Positions 30,132 to 42,264 are shown, numbered from the stretch's first letter. The stretch is 64,000 bases of DNA from Pyropia yezoensis (GCA_009829735.1 CM020619.1:27864063-27928062); one strand, 5' to 3'. The notes: generated from the letters alone by a model not told the origin. Numbers and translations: made by a program.

Positions 30132-31838
30132 CGGGGGGGGGGCGCACCGGGGGGGGGGGAGGGTTGAGGCCGTTTGGTGTGAGGGGGGGGGGGGGGAAGA
30201 TGCTGATGGGGGGGGAAGATGCTGATGGGGGGGGGGGTTGGCCAGAGGCGGCGCGGGGACCCCGCCCCCACCCCTTATGGCCTATACGCTGCGACTCGCT
30301 GGGGAGGCCCCGCGAGTGTCTTCCCGAGGCCTGCATGCGAGGCTGGGTGACGAAAGAACAAACGAGCATTCATGCGAGGGCTAACGTCTGTACGGCGGAC
30401 GGGGGAGGGGCGAGCAGCCGGGGGGTAGGAGTGGGCCCGGGCGGCCTCGGCAGGTCGCGTCTTTCCCTGCGCCGCGCGCGGCCGATGCCTCGCCGCTCCG
30501 CGGCGGCAGTGGCATGCCCGCCGCCGGTGTGGCTGCCCCCCCCCTGGCGCTCCGCACAATGCGCCGCCGCGGGGGTCACGCGGAGCGGCCGGAAAGGTCT
30601 CCGTCAGTGGCTGTCCTGGACGCCCCAGGGACGCGCGGCGGGGGGGGGGGCGCACGTCCCGGGGATGGGGCGTGTGGCCACCCCACCCCCCGCCGGCCAG
30701 AGGTGCCAGCGTCGTGGCCGCCTCGCGGCGGGCATTGGTCAATGACGGCGGCACCCCGCGCATCCCTCGTGGGCCGAGTTCAGTGGGATTGTGATTATGT
30801 TTAGGGTGGAAAGGAGAAGAATGAGGGAGGGTACCGACGGGGTGGACATGTAGTGTTTTCATGATGGTTCAGCCTCACATAGAGGGCCCGCCAGACCTGT
30901 CACACTCCTTGTTGGTGCTGTCCTCGGTGCACGAATTCAAGCAACAGATCCACAGACGACGTACAGTACGTACAGACCGCGCAGCCATTCTCTCTCACTT
31001 CGTCGCCAACCCAGCAAGTGCCGCGCGGTAGAGGTGCATGCAGCGCGAGAGAAAACAACAGATGGGAACCAAGGGCGACCATGAGGAGGAAAGGAAAGAG
31101 TGGCACAGGCGCAGCGCGTGCCAACCACGCCCGTGACATGCGCGGGGAAGGAAACCCAAAAAAAAAGACACCCGCGCATCACAGCAAGGAGAAGCAACGA
31201 CACACAGGCGACCAAGTCCGGCGCGTCAACACATGCAGGCCACCGTGGGCCGCCACGGAAGCTCCACAGCGCACGAGCGCAACGGCGCGGCGGAACGTCG
31301 CAGGAACGCCTGCCAAATGTGGCTCAGGCCTGCCCTCAACGGCCGCGCACGCCGACCCACCCGCGGGAAGCCGCTCCACGGTGACACTCCAAGCAGGCAT
31401 ACCGCCGCGGCTCATACACCAAACCGGCATGCCGCCGCGCTTCGTACAGGCCAGCCGCAGCGCTGACGACACGGCAGGCCGCCCCCCCGTCGCACGGGCA
31501 CCCTCCACACCGTCGTTTGCTCTTGCACCGCGCGCGGCGCCTTGGCTGCCGGCCTCACCCCTCCCGTCTGGCGCCTCACACCAACGCCGCCCAGTCAGCG
31601 CCGCGCACTGCGGCACCACACGCAGTGGGCGGATGGCCCCAAAAAAACACAACCAAACGAAGATGGGTTGTACCCGGCCCAGCCGCCCGCCGCCCCACGG
31701 TAGGATACCCGCCCGGACCTGCTCGGCACGTGCGCACGGCACTCCGCCCGCCCACCTCCCGCTGCTCGTCCCCGGCCCGAATGACCCCCAACCCTACCCC
31801 CGAGTGCCACCTGCGTGTGCCGCCGCCCCCCCCGGCCA
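30132..31838. other. Intergenic region, poly-G/C tracts, no gene seen
   Basis: It begins with several G-runs (30135-30235) directly after the MOSC stop, including a doubled GGGGAAGATGCTGATGGG motif. The rest has frames without domain-like content. It lies between the 3' ends of the MOSC and RING genes. Confidence 0.5.
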
Positions 31839-32633
31839 TCAATCGCACTTCCGGCTGCTGTCGCCGACGCCACCCTTGCACACGGGACACACCGCGCGGA
31901 CGTCCAGCCAGCGGGCCCCACAGCTGCGATGCATGCCGTGGCCGCATCCGAGGACCATGACGCGGTCACCACGGCTCATTACGTCGAGGCAGACGGTGCA
32001 GACTTCACCGCCAAGCGGCCGGCGACTGCTGCTGCCCGAGCTACCACCACCCGCATTGGCCGGGCTGCTGCTACTGGAACTGCCGCCGCTTTCCCGGTCG
32101 GTGGCCGCAGCGGAAGGCTCTTCTTCGTCGTCGCCCAGCACCTTGACGGGCAGCGACTCAACCACCTCCTTGGAGGCCCCACGCGGGACCGCGCCGCCAA
32201 AGGCGTCCAACTCCAGGAGCGCCTCATAGTCTGCCGGCGTAAACTCCCGGTCTACCCTCATCAGCCGCGCGGCGGTGCGGGCATACGCAAGCCGCTGCGC
32301 AAGCGACGGCGACGAGCTCCGGCCACCGGCGCCGCCACCGGCGCCGCCACCCCCGGCGGTGCCGGCACGACCACCACCGTTACCCCCCCGCCGGAGGGTG
32401 GTGAGGATAAGCCGCGTGGCCGACAGGATGGTGAGGACCGCCAGTGGCGGCAGCAGAGCCGCAAGGCCCGCAGACATGGCCGCCGCCGCGGTAGACAGGG
32501 AGGTAGCCACGCCACCCGTAAGACCAGCCGGCAGAGCAGGCAGGGCGTCCAGAGACGGCAGGGAGGGGAGGGGAGGAGGGGGGGCAGGCGTGATGGTCAG
32601 TGCCGCGCTCGCAGAGATGGTAGGAAGATGCAT
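31839..32633 (-). CDS. Membrane-anchored RING-H2 finger protein, probable E3 ubiquitin ligase
   Basis: 264 residues from ATG at 32633 (MHLPTISASA). A hydrophobic segment (LAALLPPLAVLTILSATRLIL, ~60-80) is a probable membrane anchor, followed by basic residues and a Gly-rich linker. The C-terminal finger CTVCLDVM...LGCGHGMHRSC...CPVC has C-X2-C, C-X-H, H-X2-C and C-X2-C pairs, the C3H2C3 RING-H2 pattern. Such proteins pass ubiquitin from an E2 to membrane or secretory substrates. A Ser-rich acidic stretch precedes the finger. Upstream frame remains open but lacks a better ATG. The start is the main uncertainty. Confidence 0.8.
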   Translation of the reverse strand: MHLPTISASAALTITPAPPPPLPSLPSLDALPALPAGLTGGVATSLSTAAAAMSAGLAALLPPLAVLTILSATRLILTTLRRGGNGGGRAGTAGGGGAGGGAGGRSSSPSLAQRLAYARTAARLMRVDREFTPADYEALLELDAFGGAVPRGASKEVVESLPVKVLGDDEEEPSAAATDRESGGSSSSSSPANAGGGSSGSSSRRPLGGEVCTVCLDVMSRGDRVMVLGCGHGMHRSCGARWLDVRAVCPVCKGGVGDSSRKCD

Positions 32634-34942
32634 CGTCGAGGCGTCCGCACGGGGGTGGGGGGGGGGGGAGGAGGGTGAGAGCACAACAAACAGGAAGACA
32701 GGACAGGCAGACGGGGGAGGAGGGGGACTGGATGGCAGAGACGACGCGCGCACCGGGGGAGTGAAGGGGAACGGCGGCGACCACGAGCTTGACAAAAACG
32801 GTTGCCCAACGGAAGACGAGCGGGTGCAGACGAGCGCGGGTGAAAAGGAGGTGCAGGCGGGTGCGGGCAGAAAGGGCCCGAGGTGGGCAGCCAGCCTCGC
32901 CAAGCACACCACCGAGGGGCGGGCGCTCACACAACTCCCCACAAAACGAGGGCGGTGGGTGGCTGCCGGCCAAGCCGCCCCGGAGCCTGTGCGCCGTCGG
33001 TGGGGCGCCCGTCAAACAGCGGCAGCCGGGTCGGCCGTCTCCTTGCCCAACCCCCCCCCCCCCGCGGCCGCCACAGCCGTCGCCACCTCTGCTGCCGCCG
33101 CCGCCACTGCCGCCGCCGCCACTGCCGCAGCGGCCGGCTTTCGGCCGCGTCACGCCGCGACGCAGACCCACCTCCGCCAAGGGAGAGAAGGGGGAGGCGA
33201 GTAAAGGTGGCGGCGGCGGCGGCGGCGGCTAAGGGGGGGCGATAAAAAGGGCACAGGCTGCCAGGGACGACTACGCAGCAGCACCACCCGACGCGCACAC
33301 GCGGAGAGGGAACAGGGGGGGGGCGGCGGCGAGGACCGGGCGACGTGTCGGGGGGCGTCTGTTGGAGCGTGGCCGCCGCGGGCAGCGCCTTTTGTCCCTG
33401 GGGTGGGTCACCAGCCGCGCAGGTGTTGCAGCGGGTGACTGCCAGGGGGAGGGCGTGGGGGGGGAGGGGGGGTGGGGCGGTGCCAGAGGGGGAGCACGGC
33501 CAGCGGCGGAGCGCGGCGCGCAGGCACGCCGCGTGAGTGCCGCGCTCGCCGCGCACCCTTGAGGCCGCGGGGGTGACCGCTCCAGCGACAGCCCGCCCCT
33601 TTCCTTCTCCAGCGCTGGCGCGGCGTTGGGCCCCACCAAAGCGCGTGGGCAGCGCGCGAGCCCCCCCCGCACACACGCGCTCTGGAGGGGGGCGAGCAGG
33701 GGGGCAGCGTTGGATGGCCCCGCAGGCCCGCTGTGGGGAAGGAGGTTGCGATGTGGCCGCGCGCGCTGCAGGCGCGCCAGCTCCCGGGCCCCACTGCAGG
33801 CCGAGATACCGACTGGGCGGCACGCCGACCAATGGGGGCGGCGCACGTGGTCATGCAAATGTTGGAAAGATTCCGTCGGCACGGACGCGTGTGCGGTCGG
33901 CTGTGAAAGAAGAACGGGCGGCGTTCCAGCTTCCAGGTCAAACATGCTCCCACTTACGAGTAAGTCTCACAAGTGTGTGGCATGGGGCGCAAGGTCTTGT
34001 CGAGCACTTCTATCAGGCAGTGCAATGTCTGGCTGTACTTATAAAAACGGACTGGCACGTTGGTGGGGCTTGCAGCCCTGCTATCCCGGGAAGAGGACTG
34101 ATCCATCAGGGTTGGGGTTGCCCAGAGAGAGCCGCGCGGCCGACAAGTGCCCTTCGCCACAACCCCGCCAACGGCCGCTGTGCAGCGTAGTGGTGTAGAT
34201 ACATAGAGTCGTCGCCCTCTCCCACGTCGCAACGCCACCCCCCCCAGCACCCCCAGCTGTCCCCCCCCCCCCCCCACGCGTGGGGGGGGGGGCCACCGGT
34301 GGCCACCAGCCTCCCCCGCGCTGTCGCCTGCGCCCCCTGGCCTTCGCTCTGCGGCGGCGCGGGGTGCCAGGGGTGACGCACCGCTCGCCACGCCAAACGG
34401 CCGCCCACGGCTCGCGCCCGCTGCGCCGTGCCACGCCAGCGCAGCGGCCGGCGTGGCCTGCCGGCTCCTATCCTACGTTCTCTTCTTGTTTTGGCTGCGA
34501 TGGGGGATGACGGGGATAGGTGGGGGCGCCTACCTCAGCCCATGCAACAAATGCTGAGCCATGGGACGACGGGGTGACAGATGGGGGGGGGGAAGCGGCG
34601 CCGTAAGTGCCTTCCCCGTCCTGCCCCCATCGCCTCCATCATGGACCGCAGCGGCTACACCCACGGCCGTGCCTGTCAACAACGCTTGTCGTGCGGGTTG
34701 CTATTTTTCCCCGCCAGCCAGCCGTCAACGGACCAGCCGCCACCCCCCCCCCCTCCTGAGCCCACTCTTATCTCCCACACAATGTGTGCATATAGGCAGA
34801 CGCACCGTTTGCACCGCCCGTCGCAAGCGGCGGCTCTCGCCCCCCCCCCCCCCCCCAACCCGTACCCTCCCCGTTCCCCATGACGGTCCCGTGCCGCCGC
34901 CGCCCCCCCCTTCCCCCCCCCCAACCCCCTTCCCCCACTGCC
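32634..34942. other. Intergenic region, no convincing gene
   Basis: It contains C and G runs near 33050, 34260-34280 and 34840, and a palindromic C/G stretch around 34261-34310. Frames on both strands are composition-driven. The promoter of the RING gene should lie at its left edge. Confidence 0.45.
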
Positions 34943-35644
34943 TCAGCGGTGCTCCCCCCCGCCCTCCGTCCCCACCGTCACCGTCGACGACACGAACCAG
35001 CCGGCCTGTCGAAACGCGTCGGCCACCGCCCGCTGCGCCGCCGCCACCGCCGCCCGCGCCGCCGACGCCGCCGTCGCCCGCGCCGCCGCCGCCCGGCGCT
35101 GCGCCGCCGCCCGCTGCGCCGCCGCCCGCGCTGCCGCCGCCTGCCGCGCCGCCTCTGCAGCGACAATCTGCCGGGCGGTGGCCAGGCTGCACGTCTGCGG
35201 GCGGGTGCACCAGCCGGGGCAGGGCGGGGGGGTCCACACGGGGGCGGCCACGCGGCGGCCCGTGGCGCCGCCCCCGCCTGCGCCGCCGGCGCCGCCAGCG
35301 CCGCCGGCGCCGCCGGCGCCCCCGCCGCCACCCCCACCGCCGGCGCCGCCAGCGCCGCCGGCGCCACCCTTGCCGCCGCCATTGGCGCCGTCGGCGCCGT
35401 CGGCACCGTCTGCGCCGTCGGCGCCGCGGCGGCCAAACTGGCGGCCCGCCGCCACCCCCCCCAAAAACGCCGCCGCCGCACCACCGTCGACGGCGGCGGG
35501 GAGGGGCGCCGCCCCACCGCCAGCCGCGTCGACGCCGCCTGCATTGGCGGCGGTGGGGGGGGACAGCGACAGCAGCAGCAGCGTCACGGCAACAGAGGCG
35601 GCGGCGAGCAGGACCATCGCCGGGGTGGTGGTGCCGCGACGCAT
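34943..35644 (-). CDS. Secreted Gly/Ala-rich protein
   Basis: 233 residues from ATG at 35644. The start MRRGTTTPAM followed by VLLAAASVAVTLLLLSL is a typical signal peptide with likely cleavage after TAANA. The mature part has ADGADGADGA and GGAGGAGG repeats (~75-125), a small cysteine cluster (PPCPGWCTRPQTC), then a long Ala/Arg/Gln-rich helix likely to form a coiled coil. This looks like an extracellular or cell-wall structural protein. No family is recognised. Codon repeats such as GCCGGCGCC give coherent frames on both strands, but only this strand gives a signal peptide. Confidence 0.55.
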   Translation of the reverse strand: MRRGTTTPAMVLLAAASVAVTLLLLSLSPPTAANAGGVDAAGGGAAPLPAAVDGGAAAAFLGGVAAGRQFGRRGADGADGADGADGANGGGKGGAGGAGGAGGGGGGGGAGGAGGAGGAGGAGGGGATGRRVAAPVWTPPPCPGWCTRPQTCSLATARQIVAAEAARQAAAARAAAQRAAAQRRAAAARATAASAARAAVAAAQRAVADAFRQAGWFVSSTVTVGTEGGGEHR

Positions 35645-37810
35645 CCTTGCGTGCCACCAAACGGAAGCGGTGAGGAAGAGGGAGGGGGGGGTTGGGGGTG
35701 GGGGGCGAGGGGGGGGAGGGAGGTGCGGAGGGGTAGGTGCGTGGAGGGCGGAAGGAATGGAGGATGCTACGGGTATAGGGGCAGCGGGGGGGCAGGGTAG
35801 GAGGAGGAAGGGTACGGTGCTCTGCCCGTGGGAGCGCTGTCAGTGCTGGACCGATGGGGAGCTAAAAACGGGTGGGGAGGTGAGAGGGCTCAAAGGCCGG
35901 CCCGCCCAACCTCCCCATCTGCCTGTCCCCTCGGCCAGCCGGCTGCCTGCGCCCACCTGCCCCCCCCGCCCCCCACCGGTGCACCGCGGTGGGGCGGTAC
36001 CGACTGGCCGCTGCGGCCGCGTCTCCCCGCAAGCACCCACGAGCCGGGGCTCCTCCCCTCCCCCAACCCCCCCCTCCCCCCGGCTCCAAGACGGCAGCAG
36101 CCAGCCGGAATGGGAGGGTGGCCCGAGCGGCGCTGGCTGCCCGCCCCGGCGACTGGGGCGGGCCGGGGCGGGGGCGCGAGGCGCGCGTTCCCTTCCCCTC
36201 CCCTTCCCCCTCCCCCTCCCCCCCCCTCACCTGCCCCATTCTTGTGCCACCCTCCCACGCGTCTGCTGCGGCCGTGGAGGGGTGTGTCTGCGGCGGCCGC
36301 CGGGGGGCGTGGCGTCCACGTCAACCCCCGCCCCCCCGCCTCTGTCCCCCCGCCTAGTGTCAGGACCCCCGGCTGTGCGTCCCGCGGAGTGTCTGCGGCG
36401 GCGGCGCTCGGGGGGGGGGGGGCGGCCGTCGCAGCACCGCCTGCGCGGTGCGGTGCGGGGGGGGCGCGCAGCGGGCGCGGTGACCACGTCTCCGCTCAGG
36501 GCGCCCCCCCTCCCACCCCCCCGCCCCCCGCCCCCCGCCGCGTCCTTCCTTTCCCCAATCTCCGTAGGAAGATCTGCCCAAGCGTCACTGCCGCACCGAC
36601 CACCACCGCCGCCGCCGCTGCCGTTGCCGCTGCCGCCACCGCTACCACTGCGTGCTGCCAGCTGGAAGGGGGGGATGGGTGGGCGGCCGGCACGCACGCG
36701 CCGCCAGTCCCCACCACAGCCAGGCAGGCAGGCAGGGGGGGGGCAGGCGGACAGGCGGAGCGGGCGTGCCGCGCCGCTGCTGCCGTTGCACCGGTGGCAC
36801 CTGCACTGGGGGTGCGCGGGGGGGGGGGGGGGGGTGGGGGGGGAGAGCGCGAGGGGGGTTTGGTGGCAGACTAGGAGTGCGGCTATGGGAGGGGGGGGGA
36901 GGGGTGCGAGAGGGGGGTAGATGGGGGGGAGGAGTAGCGAGAAAGGAGGATGGGAGATGTTGAATGATGGTGTGGAAGAAAGAGGAGGGTGAGGGGGTGG
37001 GGGAGTGTGAGAGGGCGCGCCGGTCCCTGGCCAGCGGGCTGAAGAGCGGAGCAGCGCACCCCAAGGGGCGTCACGCCACTTTGCCCCCCACCACCTCCCC
37101 CGCCGGCGCTGCCCGGAAGGGGTGGGGCGTCTGCTCTTCCTCTCGTCTGCGCTTGGTTGGCCTGCCTCGGCCGCGCGCCGCGCGCCACGCCGCACGCGTG
37201 CACGCGCAGACCCCCCACAGGGCGCCCCCGCGGGCGGAGAGCACGATGGGCAAAGGGGCCGCGCCCCGCGCGCAGCGGCACCGCGACCGCCCGCTCTGCC
37301 CGCGTGGCATGGGCGGCGGCGCCAGACGGGCGAGCAGGGAAACGGGCGGGGCGAGCAGAGTGGAGAGCGGGGGTGGAAAGAACAACAAATAAAAATGAAG
37401 TAGAGGGGGGGACGCCTCGGGCGCGGCGGCTCTGTCGTCTCTGACGATGCCCGCGTTGTCGCTTCCGTTCGTGGGGTGACGATTGAGAGTCCACCGCGGG
37501 ATTGAGCGGTAGTTGAGAAATTACAACCCCTTTTGTGGAAAAGGGAGAAGTCAGCCTCATTGTAGAATTCCATGTGCTCGCCACCTGTCCGATGGATGGT
37601 GTCGCTTATCCGGCCACATCGCCACCACGGCCGGGAGCAGCGTCGTCCGTACCGCCGCGGTCGCGACCACCCTCATCGCGACATCAAACGGCACCCATCC
37701 GCGGCATTCTTTCCCCTTCCCCGCTCCCCCCCCCCCCTCCCCATCCAGGTGCGGCTGTCCTGCCTGATTCTTGCTGCAGCGTGCATCCGTCACGCTCGCT
37801 GCCGGTCACC
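35645..37810. other. Intergenic region upstream of eL36, no convincing gene
   Basis: Long frames on both strands (36227-37573 minus, 35178-36920 plus) are Pro/Arg/Gly-rich without recognisable blocks. G-runs occur near 36408-36422 and 36815-36842. The last few hundred bases should contain the eL36 promoter and leader. Confidence 0.45.
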
Positions 37811-38107
37811 ATGACGAAGTCTGGGATTGCCGCGGGCCTCAACAAGGGCCACATCGTCACCAAGCGGGCGGTGGCGACCAAGCCGTCACAGCGCAAGGGC
37901 ATCCTTGGCAAGCGCGTTGCATTTGTGCGTACCCTGATCCGTGAGGTCGTCGGCTTTGCGCCTTACGAGAAGCGCGCCCTGGAGCTGCTGCGGATTGGCA
38001 AGGACAAGCGGACGCTCAAGTTCTGCAAGAAGCGCCTCGGCACCCACCTCCGTGCCAAGCGCAAGCGCGAGGAGCTGTCTGAGGCGCTCCGGTCCAAGCG
38101 CAACTAG
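37811..38107 (+). CDS. RPL36: 60S ribosomal protein eL36
   Basis: 98 residues from ATG at 37811 to [14 protein letters not shown], a basic segment and the C-terminal [20 protein letters not shown] with [17 protein letters not shown] match eukaryotic L36e over its full length (family usually ~100 residues). It is a large-subunit protein of cytosolic ribosomes. The gene seems intronless within the coding part; a pyrimidine-rich stretch upstream could be a leader-intron end. It is a useful housekeeping anchor for species placement. Confidence 0.97.
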   Translation: MTKSGIAAGLNKGHIVTKRAVATKPSQRKGILGKRVAFVRTLIREVVGFAPYEKRALELLRIGKDKRTLKFCKKRLGTHLRAKRKREELSEALRSKRN

Positions 38108-39638
38108 GGAGAAGAACAGAGTTCTTAGAGGAGCGGCGGTGGGGGGTGGGGGGGGGGGGTTGGCGGAGGTCGACATCCGCGCGTTCCGCGGCTGGTGACG
38201 TGGCGCGTGTGCACGACGGCCGCTCGTGCCATGGCGACTGGGCCGCTGCTGCCTCGTCGGCTGCGTGTGCATTGAGCGCCCTGCATGGCTGCCGGATGGT
38301 GATGACGTTGGGCTCCTGTTGTGGGTGCTGGTCCTTGGTGTGGGTGTCGAGGCGGCCATGATGGCGGCATTGTTGGTGGGAGCTGCTGTTAGTAGCGGTG
38401 CCCGCCGAGAGGCCGAGAGCTGTGTCGGCCGTGCGGCGGGTGCAGTGCTGGCTCGGAACGTTGGGGTGTTTGGGAAGGGACGAAAAGGTTGTGTGCGGAT
38501 TGGTAGGCTATTTTGTGTGTGGGAAAGAGTGTTGCTCTTGCCCTTCCCAGGGCGCATGCATCCTGAGTTTCCTCGCTTGCGTCAACGTTCTTCCCTTCGG
38601 AACTTTCGTTAGAAAGACCTCTCTGGGTTCAGGCTCTGATGAGCCGACCTCGTCAGGCGACCGAGAGTTGGCTGTACGAAGGAGTCTACTTTATTATTTC
38701 TGTGCGCATCCAGAGGCAGGCAACATGGTTGGACACAAATCGAATGGGCAGAAGGAAACGCACCGAGAGTCAAGAGGTGTTGTGCAAAAGGGAATGTCCG
38801 CTACGGAGAGCGCTCGTGGTGGGGCAGGAGGGAGAAGACACTGGTTGAGGCTGGGTGGACGACACGGCGCGTGCACGTGGTCATCGTGCACGCGATGGCC
38901 ACATGAGTCCAAGGAGGTCGTGCAGGACAGGATGTACGAGAGGGAGAGCGACAGGGAAGGACAAGGCGCGGTGCGGAAGTCTGGTGTACTGTCGTCTGGA
39001 GAGCTGAGCACGGACACGACACGGGTGCGACGAGGTGTGTAGCAGGATGCCCAGGGATGCGCAGCACAGGGTAGCGGGAGGAGGAAGACCAAAAATTCTC
39101 AAGCCCAACGGCGATGACAGCAATCACCACGACGTACAGCAGCACATAAAACCCAAGACGCAAGGGAAGTGCCAGACGACATCGGCAAAAACAGGAAGAA
39201 GACGAGAGCAGCTAAGCGCCAGCCTTAGGTCGATGGCTAAGAAGGCACAGCGTCCGTGCGGCAGCAGGCAAGCTGTTGTACAGGGGGTCGACGCGCGAGC
39301 AACAGCAGCAACGCCGCAGCATGCAACACACAGAACGCAGCAACCCACACGATCAGAGCAAACACATACGAAGTTACCAGGCACCAGAGGACCACAGGCC
39401 TGGACACACACATACAATCACGGGTGGCACGTCACACAATCCACATGGCATACACCGGGCATGCTCAATGAAGAGACACGCCGCATACTGGCGCGCTACA
39501 GGCGGCCGCAACAGACCGCACTGACCTGCAACCACGCTCCAGCCGCAGCAGACCAGCCGCGCTTCGCCACCGCACCCACAAAGCGGGACTTCATACGCGG
39601 AACAGAGCATCATCAACAACTGCAAAAGGTGTCCACCC
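38108..39638. other. Intergenic region between eL36 and the SR gene
   Basis: It begins with the eL36 3' untranslated region, with a G run at about 38140-38160. Composition is less extreme than elsewhere. No gene is seen. Confidence 0.5.
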
Positions 39639-41054
39639 TCACGGATCCCGCGACGGGGAGACGCTCGCCTCACGGCCCCGCACGCCATTGCTTGCCAGGC
39701 CCCGCGGTGGGCTCCGCACCGGGCTCCGCACAGGGCTGCTGGCGGATTCCCTCACAGGGCTCCGCAGCGGGCTGCGGATCGGACTGCGCGACAGGTCCCG
39801 CTTTGGGTCCCCCCCGCCATGGCGCACCGGGCTGCGCGACGAGCGGCCGCCGCGAACGGCGTCACCCACCGGGCTGCCGCGGCCACCCAACGGGCTGCGG
39901 CGGCGCTCGCCCAGCGGGCTACGACGGCGTTCGCCCAGAGGGCTACGGCGGCCACCGACTGGGCTGCGACGCTCCCCCAGTGGGCTGCGCTCATAGCCAG
40001 ACCCACCCGCTTCGGGCCGGCGACGTTCATCAGGATGGGCGCCCACGACAAGCTCGTCCGCACCACGGTCCGCCGCCACAAGTGGCGGGCTCCCAGCGCG
40101 GTCCCCATAGTCGCGGCGCGCCCGCTTGGGCGACCGCTCTCGGCTGCGCTCCCGCCGCATCTCGTATGGGGGGCTGCTGCGGCGGCCACTCCCATACACT
40201 GGGCTCCCACGGCGGCGAGCGCCCGAGTAACGCGCGCCATACGGGCTAGGCGAACGCCGCCCGCGATCGCCCCCACCGCCGCCATACCCATAGCCGCCAC
40301 CCCCGCGATCGACGCCATATCCCCCGCGATCGCTGCCATAGCCGCCGCGATCGCTGCCATAGCCGCCACGTCGATCGCCGCCGCCACCATAGCCGGCGCC
40401 GCCGCCGTAACCAGCGCCGCCGCCCCCACCACCATAGCCCGTGCCGCCGCCATAGCCCCCACGGTCTGGGCCACCACGGAAGCGGTCACCCCCGGCAGAA
40501 GACCCGCCGCGAGCTTGCATATCCCGGTTCCGAACCTGTGCCGTGTACTCGACGGTTATGACATGGCCCATGAGGCGAGACTTGTCCAGCTCAGCAACCG
40601 CCCGCTTGGCACTGTCAATCGTCTCGTACTGGACAAAAGCATAGTTGTGGCCTTGCTTCTTGTCCAACCGGATGATGCGGCCGTACGGCTCAAAGTGGCG
40701 CTCAAGGTCACGGGAGCGGGTCTCAAACGGGTCAAAGTTGACCACGAAGAGCGTGGTAGACGGCACCGACCGAGCCAGCTGCCGGCGCTCGTCCTCACGG
40801 CGCTTGACCGCCCCGTCACCGCGAGCCCACTCAACCTTTAGCCGCCGCACCGTGCGGTTACCAAACTCCAACCCGTCGAGCGCGTCAATGGCGGCCTGCC
40901 CCTCCCGGTCGCTGGCCATGAACACAAACGCAAAACCGTGCTTCATATCCAGCCGCGCCAGCCGTCCATACTTCTCAAACAGCTCCTCAATCGCATACGG
41001 CTTGGCTTCGTACTCAAAGTTGCCGATGAAGATGGCGCGGGACTCAGACACCAT
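39639..41054 (-). CDS. SR splicing factor of the plant RS (RS31/RS40-like) type
   Basis: 471 residues from ATG at 41054. RRM1 (~7-75) has AIFIGNFEYE and MKHGFAFVFM; RRM2 (~100-170) has TLFVVNFDP, RDLERHFEPYGRI and NYAFVQYE. A Gly/Tyr-rich region of GGYG repeats with SDRGGYG units follows, then a C-terminal RS-like domain with repeated RRSPLGER and RSPV units. Two RRMs, the second lacking SWQDLKD, plus an RS tail are features of the plant RS subfamily. It would bind pre-mRNA exons and recruit spliceosome parts in the nucleus. A C/T-rich stretch ending CGCAG just upstream of the ATG looks like an intron end in the leader. Confidence 0.92.
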   Translation of the reverse strand: MVSESRAIFIGNFEYEAKPYAIEELFEKYGRLARLDMKHGFAFVFMASDREGQAAIDALDGLEFGNRTVRRLKVEWARGDGAVKRREDERRQLARSVPSTTLFVVNFDPFETRSRDLERHFEPYGRIIRLDKKQGHNYAFVQYETIDSAKRAVAELDKSRLMGHVITVEYTAQVRNRDMQARGGSSAGGDRFRGGPDRGGYGGGTGYGGGGGGAGYGGGAGYGGGGDRRGGYGSDRGGYGSDRGGYGVDRGGGGYGYGGGGGDRGRRSPSPYGARYSGARRRGSPVYGSGRRSSPPYEMRRERSRERSPKRARRDYGDRAGSPPLVAADRGADELVVGAHPDERRRPEAGGSGYERSPLGERRSPVGGRRSPLGERRRSPLGERRRSPLGGRGSPVGDAVRGGRSSRSPVRHGGGDPKRDLSRSPIRSPLRSPVRESASSPVRSPVRSPPRGLASNGVRGREASVSPSRDP

Positions 41055-42264
41055 GGTGACAACCTGCGCGGGGGGGGACACGGGGTTCGCGAGGGGGACG
41101 TGCGCAGCAGCGAAAAACACGCCAACGCGTGCGGACACGCAACACACGACCTCAAGCACACAGGCAAGTGGCTGGTGGTGACAACTGCTGCTCTACGCTC
41201 TGGCGGGACTTGCCGCCGACAGTCGGCCCAGCAGAACGCGGTCACGCGGTCTGCTGCTCCCAGTCAACGCACGGCTGGCAGCCGCAGCTGCCACGGCCGC
41301 TTTGGCGGGGGGGTCTGTTGAGCTGGCCGGCGGTTGGTCTGGGCCACACCCCCAAAGCTGGCTGACGGTCGACTGCACAACTCATCGGCGCGCGCCAAAC
41401 CAGATTCGACGTCTAAAGGGTGGCGTACCAGCCTTGCACTCAATACAGAGTTGACGCTCGGTCAATGTCGGAACCTACTTGATTTCACGAGCTGTTAAGT
41501 TATCCTGGTGGGGAAAGGATGGTTGAGCCCCCGGGAAACACTATATCATTCTATGCATGTATTAGGCACAAGTCTTTCTCTAAGCATGACGTTTAAGTCA
41601 GCTCCCGCCCCAGTCTATAGGAGTTAGAATCGTCCCATTCGTGGATATACTGGACAGGAAAGGTAGTCTCATCTACGTGAAGTTCATGACGAAGAGAGGT
41701 GCCTACAAGTCATCCTGTCCATTGAACTATTTACTGTCAACCAGACGCATGCTGGATGCTCCTGCCGCTTCGCCTGCAGCATCTCGTCGGATCTGAACCT
41801 GACGAAAGCCCGAGCCCGGAACGCCCGGGTGTCTGCTCGACATATGCGCGTCCCGCCGCGTTCGGACAGCCCGGCGTCGAGTCGGGGCGTTTCTCGGGAG
41901 CGCATCCGAGACGTTCTGTGCAACCGAACCGTCAGTGCTGGATAGTGGCGTCACTGCCGCGTTCTTTCATTACAGATGCTCCCGAGGACAGCATACGTCA
42001 TGTTCTCTGCTCTGGTGTACTCTCAACGGCGTTCCGTTATCGATTCGTTGTCTCATTGAGAGGGTTTCCTGGGCGTTTCCTGGCCTGCAATGTATATTTC
42101 CTGGGCCTAATAACCAGCATAAAAACCGGGTTATTGTCCACAGGAAACGGTCCGCGGCCGACGCCGCCGACGCGGTGCCGACCGCGATCGCCAGCTCAGG
42201 CTGAAAAGTTGCGCACCAGCTGGCACCGCGTGGCGGCGTGGCGGCGTGGCGGCGTGGCGGCAGC
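41055..42264. other. Intergenic region, relatively AT-rich, no gene seen
   Basis: 41400-42150 is markedly more AT-rich than its surroundings and lacks long frames. A GTGGCGGC tandem stretch (42229-42300) overlaps the next gene's start. Confidence 0.5.

Noticed and set aside
31018..32229. 403-codon plus-strand ORF
   Set aside because: Overlaps the RING-H2 gene on the other strand and has no recognisable content.
36227..37573. 448-codon minus-strand ORF upstream of eL36
   Set aside because: Low-complexity Pro/Arg sequence, no motif, covers the eL36 promoter region.
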